This document shows, in pieces, positions 55,165 through 64,000 of a stretch of 64,000 bases of DNA. Where the stretch lies: contig NZ_CP151800.1 of NCBI RefSeq assembly GCF_038449125.1, positions 468,406-532,405 of the forward strand, written 5' to 3'. The notes under the pieces are model-generated. The model searched no databases and was not told where the DNA came from. It was given only the letters and a program-made list of their open reading frames with translations. Origin of the DNA: Kosakonia sp. BYX6 (GTDB lineage Bacteria; Pseudomonadota; Gammaproteobacteria; Enterobacterales; Enterobacteriaceae). Made by a program: the position numbers and the translations under genes. Each line of letters opens with the position of its first letter. Position 1 is the first letter of the stretch.

Positions 55165-56130
55165 TTACGCAAAATTTTCGAAGTATGCCTCCAACGCCTC
55201 CAGCTGTTCGCTGGCGTCTTCAATGGCGTTGAATGTGCGCCGAAACTGGTCATTCGGAGCGTGCTCCTGGAGATACCAGGAGACGTGTTTACGTGCGATT
55301 CGGTAACCTTTTGCCTGACCATAAAAGTCATGCAGTTCCCGAACATGCGCGCAAAGCAAGCGCTTAACCTCTGCCAAAGGCAGTGGGGCCAGCAGCTCCC
55401 CAGTGTCCAGATAATGCTGGATTTCCCGAAAGATCCAGGGTCTTCCCTGAGCTGCGCGGCCTATCATCAGGGCATCTGCCCCCGTATAGTCGAGCACAGC
55501 TCTGGCTTTAAGCGGGTCAGTAATGTCGCCATTCGCGATAACCGGAATGGAAACTTTCTGCTTAACTGCCCGAATACTGTCGTACTCAGCATCTCCATTG
55601 AACAAACAGGCGCGGGTGCGTCCATGAATGGTCAGAGCCTGAATGCCACACTCTTCGGCCAGTTGGGCAATCTCTACGCAGTTACGGTGCTCCGGAGCCC
55701 AGCCCGTGCGAATCTTCAGCGTAACAGGGACATCCACTGCGCCAACTACCGCGGTCAGGATCGATTTCACCAAATCCGGGTACTGCAACAGGGCGGAACC
55801 TGCAAGCTTGCGATTCACCTTTTTAGCCGGACAGCCCATATTGATATCAATAATCTGAGCGCCACTTTCCACGTTGATACGTGCGGCTTCCGCCATCTCT
55901 TCCGGGTCGCTTCCCGCAATTTGCACGGTGCGAATACCGGGTTCATCAATGTGCACCATCCGTAGTCGGGATTTTTCGCTTTCCCACACTTGCGGGTTAG
56001 ACGACATCATCTCGGATACGGTTAAACCGGCTCCCATCTCGTAGCACAACGTCCGGAATGGTCTGTCAGTAATGCCAGCCATTGGCGCTGCGATCAGGCG
56101 ATTTCTGAGCTGGTGGTGTCCGATGCGCAT
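55165..56130 (-). CDS. dusB: tRNA dihydrouridine synthase B
   Basis: A 321-residue FMN-dependent enzyme reducing uridine 17 of tRNA. TIM-barrel motif [12 protein letters not shown], the catalytic Cys in [19 protein letters not shown], and FMN-phosphate motif [11 protein letters not shown] are present. First gene of the operon; translation is coupled to fis output. Confidence 0.96.
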   Translation of the reverse strand: MRIGHHQLRNRLIAAPMAGITDRPFRTLCYEMGAGLTVSEMMSSNPQVWESEKSRLRMVHIDEPGIRTVQIAGSDPEEMAEAARINVESGAQIIDINMGCPAKKVNRKLAGSALLQYPDLVKSILTAVVGAVDVPVTLKIRTGWAPEHRNCVEIAQLAEECGIQALTIHGRTRACLFNGDAEYDSIRAVKQKVSIPVIANGDITDPLKARAVLDYTGADALMIGRAAQGRPWIFREIQHYLDTGELLAPLPLAEVKRLLCAHVRELHDFYGQAKGYRIARKHVSWYLQEHAPNDQFRRTFNAIEDASEQLEALEAYFENFA

Positions 56131-56169
56131 GAGTTAAGAAATGACCATACTGTGACTGCAAGGCGGCGT

Positions 56170-56198
56170 ATATTACGCATTTTTTGCATGAGATGAAA
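56170..56198 (-). promoter_or_regulatory. dusB-fis promoter
   Basis: On the minus strand TTTCAT, 17 bases, TAATAT, followed by a GC-rich discriminator ACGCCGCC. The -10 and discriminator match the growth-phase-controlled E. coli fis promoter. The start would lie about 35 bases upstream of dusB. Confidence 0.78.
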
Positions 56199-56383
56199 GG
56201 CCAAACTTTGAGCAATCCTCTGTTGTAGATCAAGGAATAGACAGTCCGCAATGATGTGGCAAGCATTAAATCATAGATTTCATTAGGTTATGCGAAAGGT
56301 AAAATTTTCATGTAACTGATAAATTCGCGCAGATTATAGGTTTTTACTGACTCATAAGCGGCGTAACTGCTGTTTTTTTGCAC
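56199..56383. other. A/T-rich upstream region of dusB-fis
   Basis: No gene. In E. coli the matching region carries Fis and CRP sites for autoregulation; specific sites were not assigned here. Confidence 0.5.
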
Positions 56384-56411
56384 TAAAAAAAGCGGGTTTT
56401 GCGAACCCGCT
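56384..56411 (-). terminator. Carbonic anhydrase gene terminator
   Basis: AGCGGGTT (56391-56398) and AACCCGCT (56404-56411) around TTGCG, with a T-run (TTTTTTTAG) on the minus strand. Confidence 0.9.
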
Positions 56412-56440
56412 CTCGTTTTTTATATGAACTTTTCAGCCTG

Positions 56441-57178
56441 TTACTCGACGACCAGCCGACCATGCAGCGGCTGTAATGGGCGATTATTATTGTGATGTAT
56501 CACCGATGTGAACTGCGCAAGCTGTTCGGAAGAAATTGTCAGTGGATGTTTCATCACCAACCAGGTAACACCTTCGGAGCACGGCGGTGTAGTCAGTGAA
56601 CCGCTGAAGCGCCAGTAGCTTTTATCGACCGGCAACAGCGCTGCCAAATCGATACGATGCTGTATCGGTTCAGAACTCTCCACTTTTATCGGCAACTTCT
56701 GCCACAACTCTGCCAGCTCTTGGTTCGCTGCACCGAGCTCAAACATCACGGCGATCACCGCGATGTCGCCGTTCGCAAAGGTATGCACCAGATGCATCTC
56801 CAGTGGGTAATGCTGACTGTGGATGGTATTTTCACTGGGCGCGTGGAAGTGGAATTGCTGTAGATGACTGGTTTCACCATCCAGTATCAGGGTGTTGGTG
56901 TTGTGAAGAAAGCTGGCCTGAATCGTATGGCCGTTATTGAGTAATAACGCAGGGCTTTCGCGGTAATGGTATTCAAAAGAGGTCAGGTGGGCGGTGAGGG
57001 TTTTGTCGATATTGATGGGGGATTGGTTTTTACCATTCTGGCAGGTTATGAATTCGCTACTCAGTTCACCCCAGTGTTCCGGGGACCCTTTACCTTCATA
57101 ACCCCAGTGCGCAGACCATGCTAGCAAGGGAACCAGGCTTGCCATGGCAATCGCCGTTTTCGCTATGTGCAGTTTCAT
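56441..57178 (-). CDS. cah: Secreted alpha-carbonic anhydrase
   Basis: A 245-residue periplasmic enzyme interconverting CO2 and bicarbonate. Signal peptide over about residues 1-22; alpha-CA core with zinc ligands H110 and H112 (QFHFH) and H129 (EMHLVH), the NQSPINI substrate-site strand and the TTPPCSEGV loop. C46 and the Cys in TTPPC probably form the usual disulfide. It sits alone between dusB and prmA with its own terminator; E. coli lacks it there, so it is an insertion into a conserved junction. Confidence 0.92.
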   Translation of the reverse strand: MKLHIAKTAIAMASLVPLLAWSAHWGYEGKGSPEHWGELSSEFITCQNGKNQSPINIDKTLTAHLTSFEYHYRESPALLLNNGHTIQASFLHNTNTLILDGETSHLQQFHFHAPSENTIHSQHYPLEMHLVHTFANGDIAVIAVMFELGAANQELAELWQKLPIKVESSEPIQHRIDLAALLPVDKSYWRFSGSLTTPPCSEGVTWLVMKHPLTISSEQLAQFTSVIHHNNNRPLQPLHGRLVVE

Positions 57179-57280
57179 TTTATTCGTCCGATGAATGATT
57201 TTAAAATCAACGTGTTACCACAAGATCTTATGTGGCGACAGATTATAATCCCCCGCAAAAACAAATAGCAAAAAACAGGA

Positions 57281-57310
57281 CATACAAAAACGTGGCCCGT
57301 AGGCCACGTT
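57281..57310 (-). terminator. prmA terminator
   Basis: AACGTGGCC (57289-57297) and GGCCACGTT (57302-57310) pair around CGTA, followed on the minus strand by TTTGT. Confidence 0.88.
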
Positions 57311-57316
57311 GTAAGA

Positions 57317-58198
57317 TTACTTTTTCTGGCCGGTGATCCGACACCACTCTTCTTTCTCAACCACCGGGTCGAGCGCGAACAGATCGGCGTAGGCTTCGCA
57401 GACGCTTTCCGCCTGGCTGGCAAGGATCCCCGACAGCCCCAACAAGCCGCCTGAAACAGGCAGCACGCTGATAAGCGGCGCCAGCTCGCGTAACGGGCCT
57501 GCGAGGATGTTGGCCACCACAACATCGGCTTTCATCGCCTCTGGCTGGTCTTGCGGCAGATACAATTCAAGGCGCTCCGAGACGCCATTGCGCTCGGCAT
57601 TATCGCGGCTTGCCTGAATCGCCTGCGGATCGATATCGATACCAATCGCTTTTGCTGCACCCAGTTTCAGCGCGGCGATTGCCAGAATGCCGGAACCGCA
57701 GCCAAAATCGATCACCGTTTTACCCGCCAGATCCAAACCGTCCAGCCATTGCAGGCACAGCGACGTGGTTGGATGCGTACCGGTGCCGAACGCCAGGCCC
57801 GGATCGAGCATCACATTTACCGCATTTTCATCCGGCACATCGCGCCAGCTCGGGCAAATCCACAGACGCTCGCCAAAACGCATTGGATGGAAGTTATCCA
57901 TCCATTCACGTTCCCAGTCTTTATCCTCGAGCTGCTCGATTTTATGGTCAAAGCCTTCACCCAACAGCGGGTGGTAAGCGAGTTGAGCAACCACGTCTGC
58001 CATTTCAGTTTCGGCGTCGAACAGACCGATAACATCGGTATCGCCCCACAGGCGGGTTTCACCCGGCAATGGCTCAAAAACCGGCGTGTCGTGCGTGTCC
58101 TGAAAAGTGACGGACACGGCCCCCGCTTCCATCAGAGCATCGCTCAGATCTTCAGCATGTGCGCCGGTGGTGTTCAGTTTCAATTGGATCCATGGCAT
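57317..58198 (-). CDS. prmA: Ribosomal protein L11 methyltransferase PrmA
   Basis: A 293-residue enzyme trimethylating L11 at several amino groups. N-terminal L11-recognition domain, then a SAM domain with [18 protein letters not shown] and the catalytic-loop [10 protein letters not shown]. Eleven bases after panF on the same strand, as in E. coli. Confidence 0.96.
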   Translation of the reverse strand: MPWIQLKLNTTGAHAEDLSDALMEAGAVSVTFQDTHDTPVFEPLPGETRLWGDTDVIGLFDAETEMADVVAQLAYHPLLGEGFDHKIEQLEDKDWEREWMDNFHPMRFGERLWICPSWRDVPDENAVNVMLDPGLAFGTGTHPTTSLCLQWLDGLDLAGKTVIDFGCGSGILAIAALKLGAAKAIGIDIDPQAIQASRDNAERNGVSERLELYLPQDQPEAMKADVVVANILAGPLRELAPLISVLPVSGGLLGLSGILASQAESVCEAYADLFALDPVVEKEEWCRITGQKK

Positions 58199-58209
58199 GG
58201 CTTAACTCT

Positions 58210-59661
58210 TTATTCATTAACAGAAATAGTCGGAGCCTGCGGCGCGGGTTGACCAAAACGGTTCCCGACGACGAAGGCCAGCAAACTTAACAGCAGCGAG
58301 GGCACAATCGGATGGAAGCCCAGGTACTGAATATTAAAAGTGGCGAGCACGGCATACAGCACGCCACCGACGATCATGGCGCTTAGCGCACCCGCCGCGT
58401 TGGCGCGTTCCCAATAAAGCCCCAACACCAGCGGCCACAGGAACACGGCTTCCAGCCCGCCGAATGCCAGCAGGTTCAACCAAATGATCATTTCAGGCGG
58501 ACGCCAGGCCGCCAGCATCATCAACACGCCGAGGATTAATGTCGTCGCGGTCGAAATGCGTTTCAAACGCTGCTCATGACGAATTTTAGTCGGCTGCGCG
58601 CTCAGCCACAGATCTTTGACGATCGTTGCGGAGGCCTGCAACAGATGGGCGTTAACATTCGACATGATCGCCGCCATTGGCGCGGCCAAAAACAGACCGG
58701 CTGCCCACGGTGGCAGTACTTCGACCATCAATGTCGGGATCACCTGATCCGGCACCGACAAATGCGGCAACACGGCGCGGCCTAAGGCACCCGCCAGATG
58801 CATACCGAGCATTAACAGCGCGATGACGATGGTGCCGATAATAATGCCGCGATGTACGGATTTACTGTCTTTGTAGGAGATACAACGCACAGCGGTATGC
58901 GGTAGGCCGATCACGCCAAAACACACCAGCACCCAGAAAGAGGTCATAAACGCCGGGGAAAGAATATCGCTCGCGCCGTGCGGGCTCACCAGTTTCGGAT
59001 CGATTTGCTGGAGCGTGTCGACCGCGTGATGCAAACCGCCCGCCGCGTGGATCACGCCAGCCAGCAGCACCAGCGTACCGATCAGCATCACCATGCCCTG
59101 CATGGTGTCGTTGAGCACGCTGGCACGAAAACCGCCGAACGCGGTATAGAGTGCAATGGTGATGCCGAAAATCAGCAGGCCGGATTCATATTTGATACCC
59201 GCAGCGGTTTCCAGCAAACGTGCGCCGCCGATAAATTGCACGGCAATCGCGCCGACAAACGCAACGAGCAAACTGATGCTGGCAAGCCAGACGACAGCGC
59301 GGCTCTGATAGCGCGCCATCAGCATGTCATTGAGGGTGATCGCGTTGTAGCGGCGGGCGAGAATGGCGAATTTTTTGCCGAGAATGCCAAGCGAAAGCCA
59401 GATGGTCGGCACCTGGATCATCGCCAGCAGTACCCAACCCAGCCCGAACTTATAGGCTGCGCCCGGCCCGCCAATAAAGGAACTGGCGCTGACATAGGTT
59501 GCGGTCAGCGTCATCGCCAGCACAAACCCGCCCATCGAACGGCTACCGAGGAAATACTCGCTCAGAAACGTGCCGCTGCTGCGTTGACGCATGGCATAAA
59601 AGGAGAGGCCAAAGACCACAATCAGGTAGATAACCAGAACGGCAATAATTTCAGTTTGCAT
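58210..59661 (-). CDS. panF: Sodium/pantothenate symporter PanF
   Basis: A 483-residue sodium:solute symporter (SSS family, about 12-13 membrane segments) importing pantothenate, the coenzyme A precursor. Family motif GGFRASVLNDTMQGMVM is present. The ATG at 59661 (MQTEIIAV) gives exactly E. coli length; it overlaps the 3' end of yhdT by 11 bases, so the pair is coupled. Confidence 0.96.
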   Translation of the reverse strand: MQTEIIAVLVIYLIVVFGLSFYAMRQRSSGTFLSEYFLGSRSMGGFVLAMTLTATYVSASSFIGGPGAAYKFGLGWVLLAMIQVPTIWLSLGILGKKFAILARRYNAITLNDMLMARYQSRAVVWLASISLLVAFVGAIAVQFIGGARLLETAAGIKYESGLLIFGITIALYTAFGGFRASVLNDTMQGMVMLIGTLVLLAGVIHAAGGLHHAVDTLQQIDPKLVSPHGASDILSPAFMTSFWVLVCFGVIGLPHTAVRCISYKDSKSVHRGIIIGTIVIALLMLGMHLAGALGRAVLPHLSVPDQVIPTLMVEVLPPWAAGLFLAAPMAAIMSNVNAHLLQASATIVKDLWLSAQPTKIRHEQRLKRISTATTLILGVLMMLAAWRPPEMIIWLNLLAFGGLEAVFLWPLVLGLYWERANAAGALSAMIVGGVLYAVLATFNIQYLGFHPIVPSLLLSLLAFVVGNRFGQPAPQAPTISVNE

Positions 59662-59893
59662 CGTCATCCTCCAGCGGGATATCACGGAAGATAAAACGCA
59701 CCATCGCCCAGCAAAGCAAAACAAATACCAGCGGCGTTAACAGGCAGGCCATTTCAAACCAGCGCGGTAAGCCAGTGAAACTCTGCTCCGAACCCGGTAG
59801 GTAAGCGCACACTAACCACGCTGCAAGATAAAGAAGGGTCAGCCACAGTGCCCAGCGGGCTTCTTTGTGGGCCTGAACAAAACGGTTGTCCAT
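59651..59893 (-). CDS. yhdT: YhdT family small membrane protein (DUF997)
   Basis: An 80-residue protein with two transmembrane helices (about 15-32 and 46-68) and an acidic tail ending LEDDDAN. Its conserved pairing with panF suggests a partner role for the symporter, like other small subunits of SSS transporters (inference). Start ATG at 59893. Confidence 0.9.
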   Translation of the reverse strand: MDNRFVQAHKEARWALWLTLLYLAAWLVCAYLPGSEQSFTGLPRWFEMACLLTPLVFVLLCWAMVRFIFRDIPLEDDDAN

Positions 59894-59960
59894 TTTTTTC
59901 CCTTGGAAATGAAGAAAGCGGGGATTGTACCCTAAGGAAAAGATGAGGGGAGAGAAAAAG

Positions 59961-59988
59961 AAAAAAGGCCGGAAGATCCGGCCTTTTG
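59961..59988 (-). terminator. accBC terminator
   Basis: AAAAGGCCGG (59963-59972) and CCGGCCTTTT (59978-59987) around a short loop, with TTTTTTC on the minus strand just past the accC stop. Confidence 0.92.
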
Positions 59989-60001
59989 CGCGCAATGCAG
60001 A

Positions 60002-61351
60002 TTATTTTTCCTGCAAACCGAGTTTTTTCTCCAGGTAGTGGATGTTAGTGCCACCATGCTGGAAATTCTCGTCGCTCATAATACGCATCTGCAAATCAAC
60101 GTTGGTTTTAATACCGTCGATGATCAGCTCTTGCAGCGCATTCTTCATACGTGCAATCGCCACATCTCGGCTCTCGCCGTAGCAGATAAGCTTGCCGATC
60201 ATGGAATCGTAATACGGTGGGACGGTGTAACCAGCGTAAATATGCGATTCCCAACGCACGCCAAACCCGCCAGGCGCATGGAAGCGCGTGATTTTTCCCG
60301 GGCTCGGCAGGAAGGTGTTCGGGTCTTCGGCGTTGATGCGGCATTCCACCGCATGGCCTTTTACCGTCACTTCTTCTTGCTTGATGGACAGCGGCTGACC
60401 GGCTGCAATGCGCAGCTGCTCTTTGATCAGGTCAACGCCGGTGATCATTTCGGTCACCGGGTGTTCAACCTGAATACGGGTGTTCATCTCAATAAAGTAG
60501 AACTCGCCGTTTTCGAACAGGAACTCAAAAGTACCCGCCCCGCGATAACCGATATCCACACAGGCTTTGGCGCAGCGTTCGCCGATGTAGCGACGCAGTT
60601 CCGGAGTAATGCCCGGTGCCGGCGCTTCTTCGACCACTTTCTGGTGGCGGCGCTGCATGGAGCAGTCGCGCTCTGCCAGATAGATAGCGTTGCCCTGACC
60701 GTCGGCCAGCACCTGGATCTCGATGTGACGAGGATTTTCCAGGTATTTTTCCATGTACACCATGTCGTTACTGAAAGCGGCTTTCGCTTCCGCACGGGTC
60801 ATGCTGATGGACTGTGCCAGGTCGGCGTCTTTGCGCACAACGCGCATACCACGACCACCGCCGCCGCCGGACGCTTTGATGATGACCGGGTAACCGATGC
60901 GTTTAGCATGGGCGCGGTTTACATCCATATCGTCGCCCAGCGGGCCGTCGGAACCGGGTACGGTTGGTACGCCTGCTTTCTTCATAGCGGTAATCGCGGA
61001 CACTTTATCGCCCATCAGGCGAATGGTATCGGCTTTCGGGCCAATGAAGATAAAGCCGGAACGCTCAACCTGTTCGGCGAAGTTGGCGTTCTCAGAAAGG
61101 AAGCCATAGCCCGGGTGAATCGCCACTGCGCCAGTGATCTCAGCCGCAGAAATGATTGCCGGGATGTTCAGGTAACTTTTAACGGACGGTGCCGGACCGA
61201 TACAGACCGTTTCGTCCGCCAGTAATACGTGTTTTAAATCGCGATCCGCCGTCGAGTGCACAGCGACCGTCTTGATGCCCAGCTCTTTACAGGCACGAAG
61301 AATACGCAGTGCGATCTCGCCGCGGTTGGCGATAACAATTTTATCCAGCAT
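60002..61351 (-). CDS. accC: Acetyl-CoA carboxylase, biotin carboxylase subunit
   Basis: A 449-residue ATP-grasp enzyme that carboxylates biotin on AccB with bicarbonate and ATP, the first half of malonyl-CoA synthesis. The glycine-rich ATP loop [14 protein letters not shown] and the catalytic [14 protein letters not shown] are intact. ATG at 61351 ([14 protein letters not shown]) chosen; ten bases after accB. Confidence 0.98.
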   Translation of the reverse strand: MLDKIVIANRGEIALRILRACKELGIKTVAVHSTADRDLKHVLLADETVCIGPAPSVKSYLNIPAIISAAEITGAVAIHPGYGFLSENANFAEQVERSGFIFIGPKADTIRLMGDKVSAITAMKKAGVPTVPGSDGPLGDDMDVNRAHAKRIGYPVIIKASGGGGGRGMRVVRKDADLAQSISMTRAEAKAAFSNDMVYMEKYLENPRHIEIQVLADGQGNAIYLAERDCSMQRRHQKVVEEAPAPGITPELRRYIGERCAKACVDIGYRGAGTFEFLFENGEFYFIEMNTRIQVEHPVTEMITGVDLIKEQLRIAAGQPLSIKQEEVTVKGHAVECRINAEDPNTFLPSPGKITRFHAPGGFGVRWESHIYAGYTVPPYYDSMIGKLICYGESRDVAIARMKNALQELIIDGIKTNVDLQMRIMSDENFQHGGTNIHYLEKKLGLQEK

Positions 61352-61361
61352 GTGCGCCTCG

Positions 61362-61829
61362 TTACTCGATGACGACCAGCGGCTCGTCAAATTCAACCGG
61401 TTGGCCACTTTCAACCAGAATGGCTTTCACCACGCCTGCTTTATCGGCTTCGATCTGGTTCATCATTTTCATCGCTTCAACGATGCAGAGGGTGTCGCCC
61501 ACGTTAACTTTCTGGCCGATTTCGATGAACGCTTTAGCGTCCGGGCTCGGGGTGCGATAGAAGGTTCCGACCATCGGGGAACGTACGATGTGACCACTGA
61601 TTTCTGCTGCTGCAGGGGCTTCCTGCGCTGCGGCAGGCGCGACAGCGGTAGCCAGTGCAGGCTGTTGTTGCATCATCGGCGCGGCATAAGCCTGCTGCAT
61701 AACCGGGAAACCTGCATTAGGCGCGCTGCGGCTGATGCGAACAGACTCTTCGCCTTCAGAAATTTCCAGTTCAGAGATGCCTGATTCTTCAACCAGCTCG
61801 ATCAGTTTCTTAATCTTACGAATATCCAT
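61362..61829 (-). CDS. accB: Acetyl-CoA carboxylase biotin carboxyl carrier protein
   Basis: A 155-residue carrier: N-terminal domain, Ala/Pro/Gln-rich linker (about 45-75) and C-terminal biotinyl domain with the target Lys121 in EAMKMMN and the thumb loop [14 protein letters not shown]. It begins 21 bases after aroQ. In E. coli AccB represses its own operon. Confidence 0.98.
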   Translation of the reverse strand: MDIRKIKKLIELVEESGISELEISEGEESVRISRSAPNAGFPVMQQAYAAPMMQQQPALATAVAPAAAQEAPAAAEISGHIVRSPMVGTFYRTPSPDAKAFIEIGQKVNVGDTLCIVEAMKMMNQIEADKAGVVKAILVESGQPVEFDEPLVVIE

Positions 61830-61850
61830 GAGTGGGTTCCGTACTCTTGT

Positions 61851-62303
61851 TTAGTGTGATTGTGACAGGCGTTTAACCGCCGTCTGTAAAGCGTATGAAT
61901 AACCGTCCGCACCCAACCCGCAGATAATGCCTGCGGCAATATCCGAAAGATAGGAGTGGTGGCGAAACGGCTCCCGCGCATGCACATTGCTCAGGTGGAT
62001 CTCAATAAACGGGATGCTCACCGCCAGCAATGCGTCGCGGATAGCAACACTGGTGTGCGTAAACGCGGCCGGATTGATCAGGATGAAGTCCACATTGTCT
62101 TTAGCCTGATGAATACGGTCGATGATTGCGTACTCCGCGTTTGACTGAAAATGCGCCAGTTCCACATCAAGCGACGCTGCTTCCGTGCTCAAACGGTTAA
62201 CAATCTCATCGAGCGTGAGCGTGCCATACTTCTCAGGTTCACGGGTGCCGAGCATGTTAAGGTTCGGTCCGTTTAACACTAAAATGTGAAACTTATCAGC
62301 CAT
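61851..62303 (-). CDS. aroQ: 3-dehydroquinate dehydratase, type II
   Basis: A 150-residue dodecameric enzyme of the shikimate pathway. Catalytic loop [17 protein letters not shown] with its Arg and Tyr, and the His-containing [19 protein letters not shown] are intact. The ATG at 62303 ([14 protein letters not shown]) is chosen by family length. E. coli K-12 has only the unrelated type I enzyme AroD active in the main pathway; the presence of aroQ here next to accB is usual for many gammaproteobacteria. Confidence 0.94.
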   Translation of the reverse strand: MADKFHILVLNGPNLNMLGTREPEKYGTLTLDEIVNRLSTEAASLDVELAHFQSNAEYAIIDRIHQAKDNVDFILINPAAFTHTSVAIRDALLAVSIPFIEIHLSNVHAREPFRHHSYLSDIAAGIICGLGADGYSYALQTAVKRLSQSH

Positions 62304-62538
62304 TATGCCGCTATCTCCTGCGATTCTCCGGTAAAAAACAAAATATACCTTCGATCCACGATTGTCACCTTTCCAGGGTGGAAAAAAACCTGAAAATGAA
62401 AACCGAAGTCGCGCATTATAACGATTTCGTAGCAATTGGCAGCTAAATACTGGTCTTATCAGGGAAGATTATCAACCACGCCACCGGATATGGCGAAGAA
62501 TGATAGCCTTTCTGCGGGGAACTGCACAGAATGAAAAG
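62304..62538. other. Intergenic region between msrQ and aroQ
   Basis: No gene is supported. It should hold the promoter of aroQ-accBC on the minus strand; no convincing -35/-10 pair was assigned. Confidence 0.5.
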
Positions 62539-63138
62539 CTAATGCCACCATTGGCGGAACTTCTTGTAACGCCACGCTAACAGGGCGATAGCAGCGGCTG
62601 CGTAAAGGATTGGTTGCGGGGAAAGCACCTTCACCGACCAGAGATAGTGAATCGGCGCGAGGATCGCCACCAGATAGACAAAGTTGTGCAGTTTTTGCCA
62701 GCGCTTGCCTAATTTTCGCTGCGCCCACTGCGTTGACGTGGCGGCCAGTGCCAACAAGATCAGCCAACTGATCGCCCCAAGCATCAAATAAGGACGCGTG
62801 GTCAGTTCCTGCCCCAGCAACACCAGGTTGTTAATACCCAATTCCAGCAGCGCGTAGCTGGTGAGATGCAAGGTCGCCCAGGCGAAACACCACAGTCCGA
62901 GCAGGCGTCTGGTGCGAATCAATAAAGGTTGTTTTGCATAACGCGCGAGCGGGGCGACCAACAGGCCCGCCAGCAGGAATTTCAGCGCCATCCTGCCGGT
63001 AAAATGCTGAATATCTTTCGCCGGATCGGCACTGAAATAGCCCTGGTTAGCCGCCCAGAACAGCCAGATAAACGGCAGCAGACCGGCCAAATGCAGCGCA
63101 ACTTTCAGCCAGGTTACCTGTTTTGCTGTTAAACGCAC
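62539..63138 (-). CDS. msrQ: Heme-binding membrane subunit MsrQ
   Basis: A 199-residue six-helix b-type cytochrome that passes electrons from the quinone pool to MsrP. Heme-ligand-type histidines are seen in [32 protein letters not shown] and [18 protein letters not shown]. The start is GTG at 63138, directly abutting the msrP stop. A little shorter at the C-terminus than E. coli MsrQ (211 residues). Confidence 0.94.
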   Translation of the reverse strand: MRLTAKQVTWLKVALHLAGLLPFIWLFWAANQGYFSADPAKDIQHFTGRMALKFLLAGLLVAPLARYAKQPLLIRTRRLLGLWCFAWATLHLTSYALLELGINNLVLLGQELTTRPYLMLGAISWLILLALAATSTQWAQRKLGKRWQKLHNFVYLVAILAPIHYLWSVKVLSPQPILYAAAAIALLAWRYKKFRQWWH

Positions 63139-64000
63139 TTAGAAGTTCTCCTTAAGATCCAGCCCGTGATAGAGCGACGCCACTTCATCCGCGTAACCGT
63201 TAAACAATAATGTCGGCTGACGTTTTACATCCAATGCCCCGCCCGCGCCAATAAACCGCTCGGTGGCCTGCGACCAACGCGGGTGATCGACATGCGGGTT
63301 CACATTGGCATAAAAACCATACTCTTGCGGCGAGGAGAGGTTCCACGTCGTTGGCGGTCGTTTGCTGGTCAGCTTAATGCTGACAATGGATTTAATATTC
63401 TTAAACCCGTATTTCCACGGCACTGTCAGGCGAATGGGCGCGCCATTTTGCGGCGGCAGCGCTTTGCCGTACACCCCAACGGTCAGCAATGTGAGGGGGT
63501 GCATCGCTTCATCTATCCGTAACGCTTCTACATAGGGATAGGCCAGCCCGCCGCCGATAAAACGGTCTTTCTGCCCAGGCATCTCATCGGGCGAATAGCG
63601 CGTCTGGAAAGCGACATACTTTGCGTTGCTGGTGGGTTCAACCAGCGCCAGCAGTTTATGCAGTGGAAAACCAATCCACGGCACTACCATCGACCAAGCC
63701 TCCACACAGCGCAGGCGGTAAATTCGCTCTTCCAACGGGAAGCGCGAGGTGAGCTCCGCATGATCGAGCGTGAGCGGCTTCGCCACTTCGCCATCAATCG
63801 TTAATGTCCAGGGATCGGTTTTCATCCCGCCCGCATTGGCGGCAGGGTCGGCTTTATCCAGCCCAAACTCATAAAAGTTGTTGTAGCCGGTGACTTTTTC
63901 TTCCGGGGTCAGCGGAAGCGGATTTTGCCATTGCGCGGGTTTGCTAAAATCGAGCGGTTTGCCGGCCGGGGCTTTCGGCCGATCGTGGCCTTTAAACCAA
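63139..64000 (-). CDS. msrP: Periplasmic methionine sulfoxide reductase catalytic subunit MsrP (partial)
   Basis: The frame runs off the right edge; 286 C-terminal residues are visible beginning [11 protein letters not shown]. It is a sulfite-oxidase-fold molybdenum-molybdopterin enzyme that repairs oxidised methionines in envelope proteins. The Mo-ligand cysteine is in [16 protein letters not shown]; the C-terminus HGLDLKENF is typical. The Tat signal and N-terminus lie outside the window. Operonic with msrQ. Confidence 0.95.
   Translation of the reverse strand, partial: WFKGHDRPKAPAGKPLDFSKPAQWQNPLPLTPEEKVTGYNNFYEFGLDKADPAANAGGMKTDPWTLTIDGEVAKPLTLDHAELTSRFPLEERIYRLRCVEAWSMVVPWIGFPLHKLLALVEPTSNAKYVAFQTRYSPDEMPGQKDRFIGGGLAYPYVEALRIDEAMHPLTLLTVGVYGKALPPQNGAPIRLTVPWKYGFKNIKSIVSIKLTSKRPPTTWNLSSPQEYGFYANVNPHVDHPRWSQATERFIGAGGALDVKRQPTLLFNGYADEVASLYHGLDLKENF

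Noticed and set aside
60038-61225. 395-codon open frame on the plus strand opposite accC
   Set aside because: It is the antisense shadow of a highly conserved gene with biased codons; no ribosome site or recognisable domain.

Overview
The window is a stretch of enterobacterial chromosome (Enterobacteriaceae, Enterobacter/Kosakonia/Klebsiella-like; genus not settled from sequence alone). Gene order and protein sequences follow the E. coli str-S10-spc-alpha region closely, while accessory genes near E. coli landmarks (a malonate decarboxylase cluster next to yheS, an alpha-carbonic anhydrase between dusB and prmA, an MHYT-GGDEF-EAL protein where E. coli has acrSEF, msrPQ next to aroQ) argue against E. 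coli itself. Comparisons with E. coli are from memory, not from a database search.

Layout: 1-2086 is the end of a malonate decarboxylase cluster (mdcG tail, mdcH) converging on its LysR regulator mdcR across two REP elements. 2112-10778 holds yheS, the kefG-kefB potassium efflux pair, yheV, the peptidyl-prolyl isomerases slyD and fkpA, slyX, yheO and the tRNA 2-thiolation relay tusDCB. 10800-15357 is the str operon (rpsL, rpsG, fusA, tuf). 15436-16688 has Fur-box-preceded bfd, bfr and a short A24 prepilin-peptidase-like gene. 16867-30768 contains the S10, spc and alpha ribosomal protein operons with their promoters, leaders and terminators, including secY and rpoA. 30836-41134 has yhdN, zntR, arfA, mscL, trkA, rsmB, fmt, def, dprA, smg, yrdD, tsaC, aroE, yrdB and yrdA.

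41288-46951 is a complete rRNA operon: 16S, tRNA-Glu(TTC), 23S, 5S, tRNA-Thr(GGT), 5S. It sits where E. coli has rrnD and keeps the 5S-Thr-5S end, but its spacer carries tRNA-Glu instead of Ile+Ala. 47011-51411 is a polar amino-acid ABC transporter operon (yhdWXYZ/aapJQMP) on the minus strand, preceded by a good sigma-54 promoter match and an NtrC-like site, which suggests nitrogen control. 51656-56198 has the lipoprotein gene yhdV, the cyclic-di-GMP protein, the small yhdU gene and the dusB-fis operon. 56384-64000 has the alpha-carbonic anhydrase, prmA, panF, yhdT, accC, accB, aroQ, msrQ and the C-terminal part of msrP, all on the minus strand.

Most of the window is core translation, transcription and fatty-acid machinery. 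I found no CRISPR array, insertion sequence, prophage, toxin-antitoxin or defence island, and nothing I would call a new multi-gene system. The most useful leads are the spacer architecture and two odd bases in this rRNA operon, the sigma-54/NtrC control region of the aap operon, and the genes inserted at otherwise conserved junctions.
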